From NCBI RefSeq assembly GCF_000568255.1, contig NZ_KK037166.1:11384946-11419382 (forward strand): DNA of 34,437 nucleotides. The letters are read 5' to 3'. A program made the position numbers and the translations under genes. The DNA is from Kutzneria sp. 744. Its GTDB lineage: Bacteria > Actinomycetota > Actinomycetes > Mycobacteriales > Pseudonocardiaceae. Shown in pieces: positions 32,262-34,437 of this stretch (position 1 is its first letter; each line of letters begins with the position of its first letter). Under the pieces are notes generated by a model that saw only the letters and a program-made list of their open reading frames with translations, ran no database searches and was not told where the DNA came from.

Positions 32262-32435
32262 ATGCAGGTGCAGGACATTCATAACAACTGTGGCCGCCGG
32301 TGCAGTCTTCCCAGTGACGTCTCACCACGGCAGTGGACGGTGATCGCGGCCTGGGAAGACGGTGAGTACGTCGTGGCCAACCCGGAGAACGAATTCCGGT
32401 TCGTGAAGCTCCGCGAGCTCAGGAACTTGTACTGA
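32262..32435 (+). CDS. Small unknown protein containing the 78-bp repeat
   Basis: The frame starts with ATG 32262 after a weak GAGAGG and encodes 57 residues: [16 protein letters not shown], then the 26 residues shared with the rpsR chimera ([20 protein letters not shown]...), then [15 protein letters not shown]. The repeat is bounded on both sides by unique coding sequence that reads smoothly, so this is likely the donor of the rpsR insert. It is a short beta-strand-rich peptide with no recognised family. Confidence 0.55.
   Translation: MQVQDIHNNCGRRCSLPSDVSPRQWTVIAAWEDGEYVVANPENEFRFVKLRELRNLY
32310..32387 (+). repeat. 78-bp exact repeat, copy inside the small gene
   Basis: Identical to 31784-31861. 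Here it encodes residues 17-42 of the 57-residue protein. The two copies lie 526 bases apart in direct orientation and could recombine. Confidence 0.95.
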
Positions 32436-32589
32436 CTGGCTGTGGGGCGCGTGGCTGCACGTGAGAGCGATTCCCCATGCGATCACACCCGCTGTGGACT
32501 GTTCACACACAACATGCCGGCGGTGCGCGCACTGCCGGCACGCGACGCCACGCCGAGCGTGCGACGCCACGGGTTTGGCTCACTAGCTC

Positions 32590-32964
32590 ATGGCGTACCC
32601 GCCGACGCGCGAACACGCCCGGCCCGCCGGCCGCCAGCCGGAACACGACCTGTCCGGGCACCATCTCGACCGGCGCGCTGTCCACCACGCCACCGGCGGC
32701 GAGTCGCAATCCTGTAAGCGTCCCGCGCCCGTCGCGCGCCAGGCCGCCCGATCACGTCGCGGAGAGACCTCCACCTCCGCATGGCCACTATCCACGCTCA
32801 TCAGCCTGAGCGAGCCGCTGCCGTTCCTGGATGAGTACGGCCACAACACAGCCGTCGCTGTGATCGACGGCCCGCTGCAGCCGACGGGTCACCCTCCTCA
32901 GTGGACCTATCGTGACGCTGACCCAACAGGACGACGCCTGAGCCATCACCCACGACGGCGGTGA
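32590..32964 (+). CDS. Possible small gene with protein-like C-terminal half
   Basis: The frame's second half reads well (SLSEPLPFLDEYGHNTAVAV, TGHPPQWTYRDADPTG), while the first 60 residues are Arg/Pro-rich and doubtful. The true start may lie near 32780, where no ATG or GTG with a ribosome binding site is evident. It may be the remnant of a longer gene. The rest of 32436-32911 holds nothing recognisable. Confidence 0.3.
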   Translation: MAYPPTREHARPAGRQPEHDLSGHHLDRRAVHHATGGESQSCKRPAPVARQAARSRRGETSTSAWPLSTLISLSEPLPFLDEYGHNTAVAVIDGPLQPTGHPPQWTYRDADPTGRRLSHHPRRR

Positions 32965-33259
32965 GACAGACATCGACGCGCTCGCCGAGCTGGCGAGCCA
33001 GCCCGGTGACACCGACGGGGTCACGCTGATGTTCGCCACGCTGTGGCACGCGGTTCGCTCGATCGGTGATCACCACACCATTGCCGCCGTGCGCACGGTG
33101 GAGCGGGCCTTGGTAGACGCGCTCGACGCGCTCATGATCCATCCGTTCTCATCAGGCGGCTCTCACCGCGAAACATCCAGTGTCGACGCGCGCCCACAGG
33201 TGCGGCCCGATGTCGACCCCCCTACGAGGCGGCCGCCGCACGGCCGACAGTGGCCTTGA
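32912..33259 (+). pseudogene. Possible small gene with an in-frame TGA at codon 10
   Basis: From GTG 32912 the frame reads VTLTQQDDA, a TGA (32939-32941), then an acidic, helix-rich stretch (THDGGETDIDALAELASQPG, LMFATLWHAVRSIGDHH, VRTVERALVDALDALM) to 33259. The stretch after the TGA is highly protein-like but its first ATG is only at 33029. It may be a nonsense mutation, a sequence error, or a gene starting at 33029 with chance coding upstream. Between 33260 and 33454 only the GGAGG site of the next gene is seen. Confidence 0.35.
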
Positions 33260-33454
33260 ATCGACGCTCCAGCATCGACCACTGGCAACCTTCAGATGGT
33301 GCAAGGACCGTCGTAACGGCATGTCCGCCAGCGGTCCGACGAGATCGACGGTGCGCGTGGTCGTCCCGGACGGGGTCGTGCTGTGTAGCGCCGGTGATGT
33401 TTCTCGACCTGACATCCGCAACGACCACGTACACCGCCACCGGAGGCACATTCC

Positions 33455-33844
33455 ATGAAGGACACCCTGACCATCTCCGTTCCCGCCACCACAGTGGACG
33501 CCCGACTCGCCGAGCCAGCGCCGTCGCTGGACGGGATCGGCCGCGTTACCTCCGTCGGCGTCGTCGGCGGCGCACTGCGAGTGTCGCTCACGCTCACCAA
33601 CGGCGTTGCCATCACACTCACCGAGGACGTCGGATCGATGGTGGTCGTAAACCGCGACGACGAGGTCCTGCAGCCCGACCAGGTGGCCGCGCTCGTCGAC
33701 CCGTTCGCCGACACCGACCACGTCGACCGCGAGCTCGACGCGCTGTGGCTGGCGGCGACCTCGCTCGTCGACGCGGCCACGGCTGCGGCCGTCGACGCGG
33801 TCGCGCCGACACTGATCGGCATCCTCAACGCCGGCGCCCGGTGA
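33455..33844 (+). CDS. Small acidic unknown protein upstream of NADAR, module B copy
   Basis: This 129-residue paralogue of 2582-2971 has exactly the same length. It starts MKDTLTISVPATTVDARLAE after GGAGG and keeps SLDGIGRVTSVG, GALRVSLTLTNG, DDEVLQPDQVAALV and the C-terminal VAPTLIGILNAGAR. Equal length and collinear similarity show both copies are under selection. It is followed, as in module A, by a NADAR gene. Its role may be linked to NADAR, but this is inferred from the repeated pairing. Confidence 0.82.
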   Translation: MKDTLTISVPATTVDARLAEPAPSLDGIGRVTSVGVVGGALRVSLTLTNGVAITLTEDVGSMVVVNRDDEVLQPDQVAALVDPFADTDHVDRELDALWLAATSLVDAATAAAVDAVAPTLIGILNAGAR

Positions 33845-33956
33845 CCAGCCACGGCCCGTCCGGGCAGCGCCATCGTCGTGTCCGCCTCGCGGCCCGCCGC
33901 GCCGTCCCTGCTCGCCTGCTGTGTTCGTGCATTGGCTTCCACGGAGGACCTTCCCG

Positions 33957-34437
33957 ATGACACCGTCCACACTGCCTGAGCTCCCCATCCTCGACCTGGT
34001 TGACGGCTTCGACCGCGAGTGGTGGTTCCTGTCGAACTTCGCGTTCTCACCGCTGCTGTGGGAAGGAGTCTGGTACGCGACCGCGGAGGCCGCGTTTGCC
34101 GCCGGCAAGACCGTGGATCCAGCGCTGCGACTGTGGATCTCACAGGTCGTCCCCCCGCGTGAGGCCAAGCGCCGCGGACGTCAACTGGCGCTGCGCCCGC
34201 AGTGGGACACCTCCCACCGCTATGCCGTCATGCGGCAGGTGTTGCGTGCGAAGTTCACCGACCCCGGGCTGCGGACCCGACTGATCAACACCGGCGCCGC
34301 GCTCCTGGTCGAGAGCAACACCTGGTGTGACACGCAGTGGGGGAGTTGCGTGTGTCAGCGACACCGCGCGACACCCGGCCACAACCACCTCGGCCGCATG
34401 CTGATGGCGTTGCGGGACGCGCTCACGGCCGTGCCGG
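33957..34437 (+). CDS. NADAR family protein, module B copy (cut by the window end)
   Basis: From ATG 33957 (GGAGG nine bases upstream) the frame is open to the window end, 160 residues so far. Motifs follow the family order: REWWFLSNFAF near 22, TAEAAFAAGKT near 43, REAKRRGRQLALRPQWDTSH near 64, YAVMRQVLRAKFTDPGLRTR near 85, LLVESNTWCDTQWG near 112 and HNHLGRMLMALRDAL near 140. It is the paralogue of 3059-3517 but with a longer N-terminus and loop. Known NADARs act on ADP-ribose-linked bases or riboflavin intermediates; the substrate here is unknown. Nearly the whole domain is visible, and only the last few residues can be missing. Confidence 0.88.
   Translation, partial: MTPSTLPELPILDLVDGFDREWWFLSNFAFSPLLWEGVWYATAEAAFAAGKTVDPALRLWISQVVPPREAKRRGRQLALRPQWDTSHRYAVMRQVLRAKFTDPGLRTRLINTGAALLVESNTWCDTQWGSCVCQRHRATPGHNHLGRMLMALRDALTAVP

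Noticed and set aside
1-34437. tRNA, rRNA, relaxase, integrase or replication initiator genes
   Set aside because: Looked for by eye on both strands; nothing met even a weak standard, though short or diverged ones could be missed.

Overview
The window comes from a high-GC actinomycete (Actinomycetota; the bS18, bL9 and SSB sequences would fit Pseudonocardiaceae such as Saccharothrix, Actinosynnema or Amycolatopsis, but the genus is inferred). Every supportable gene except one intron-encoded protein lies on the + strand. The genes are mostly short, of unknown function, often overlap by 1-13 bases and usually have a clear AGGAG-type ribosome binding site. The recognisable content points to a plasmid, integrative element or phage-plasmid rather than core chromosome: ArdC-like anti-restriction protein, DUF932/TIGR03299-type protein, single-strand binding protein, DprA-like protein, stand-alone RNA ligase, two NADAR proteins, two DUF4192 proteins, and an amidoligase paired with a glutamine amidotransferase. 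No rRNA, tRNA, CRISPR array, relaxase, integrase or replication initiator was recognised.

Layout. 1-3.5 kb (module A) holds, in order, a small 'PTIRHIT' protein, a Cys-rich protein, a Pro-rich 'WFTP' protein, a DUF6884-like gene, a small acidic protein and a NADAR protein. 3.7-4.8 kb is a DprA-like gene. 5.1-9.2 kb is an unknown gene cut by an IS630-family element (TA target duplication, 12-bp inverted repeats) which is itself cut by an antisense group II intron with its reverse transcriptase. 9.2-10.3 kb is poor in genes but carries a 32-bp exact piece of ssb. 10.3-12.4 kb has an RNA ligase and a DUF4192 gene. 12.7-14.3 kb has two copies of a roughly 130-bp repeat ending in a 15-bp perfect hairpin. 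14.5-17.6 kb has unknown genes. 17.8-19.6 kb has the overlapping amidoligase/GATase pair. 20-26.7 kb has small unknown genes, a second DUF4192 protein, the ArdC-like protein and the DUF932 protein. 27.1-34.4 kb (module B) repeats the module A order with diverged paralogues, but with about 5 kb of extra material between the DUF6884-like and acidic genes. That material includes an intact ssb followed by scrambled remnants of rpsR and rplI.

How the genes may work together. ArdC-like, DUF932, SSB and DprA-like proteins all fit handling or protecting single-stranded or incoming DNA on a mobile element. The amidoligase/GATase pair looks like a two-component ligation system that makes ammonia from glutamine and uses it, or an amine, to amidate a carboxyl group. 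NADAR proteins act on ADP-ribose-linked nucleobases in known cases; here each follows the same small acidic gene. These links are inferences from family knowledge and gene order.

Several genes carry frame disruptions: both DUF6884-like copies, one DUF4192 gene, 19.7-20.2 kb and probably 16.1-16.4 kb. They may be real decay or single-base sequence errors, and reads would decide.
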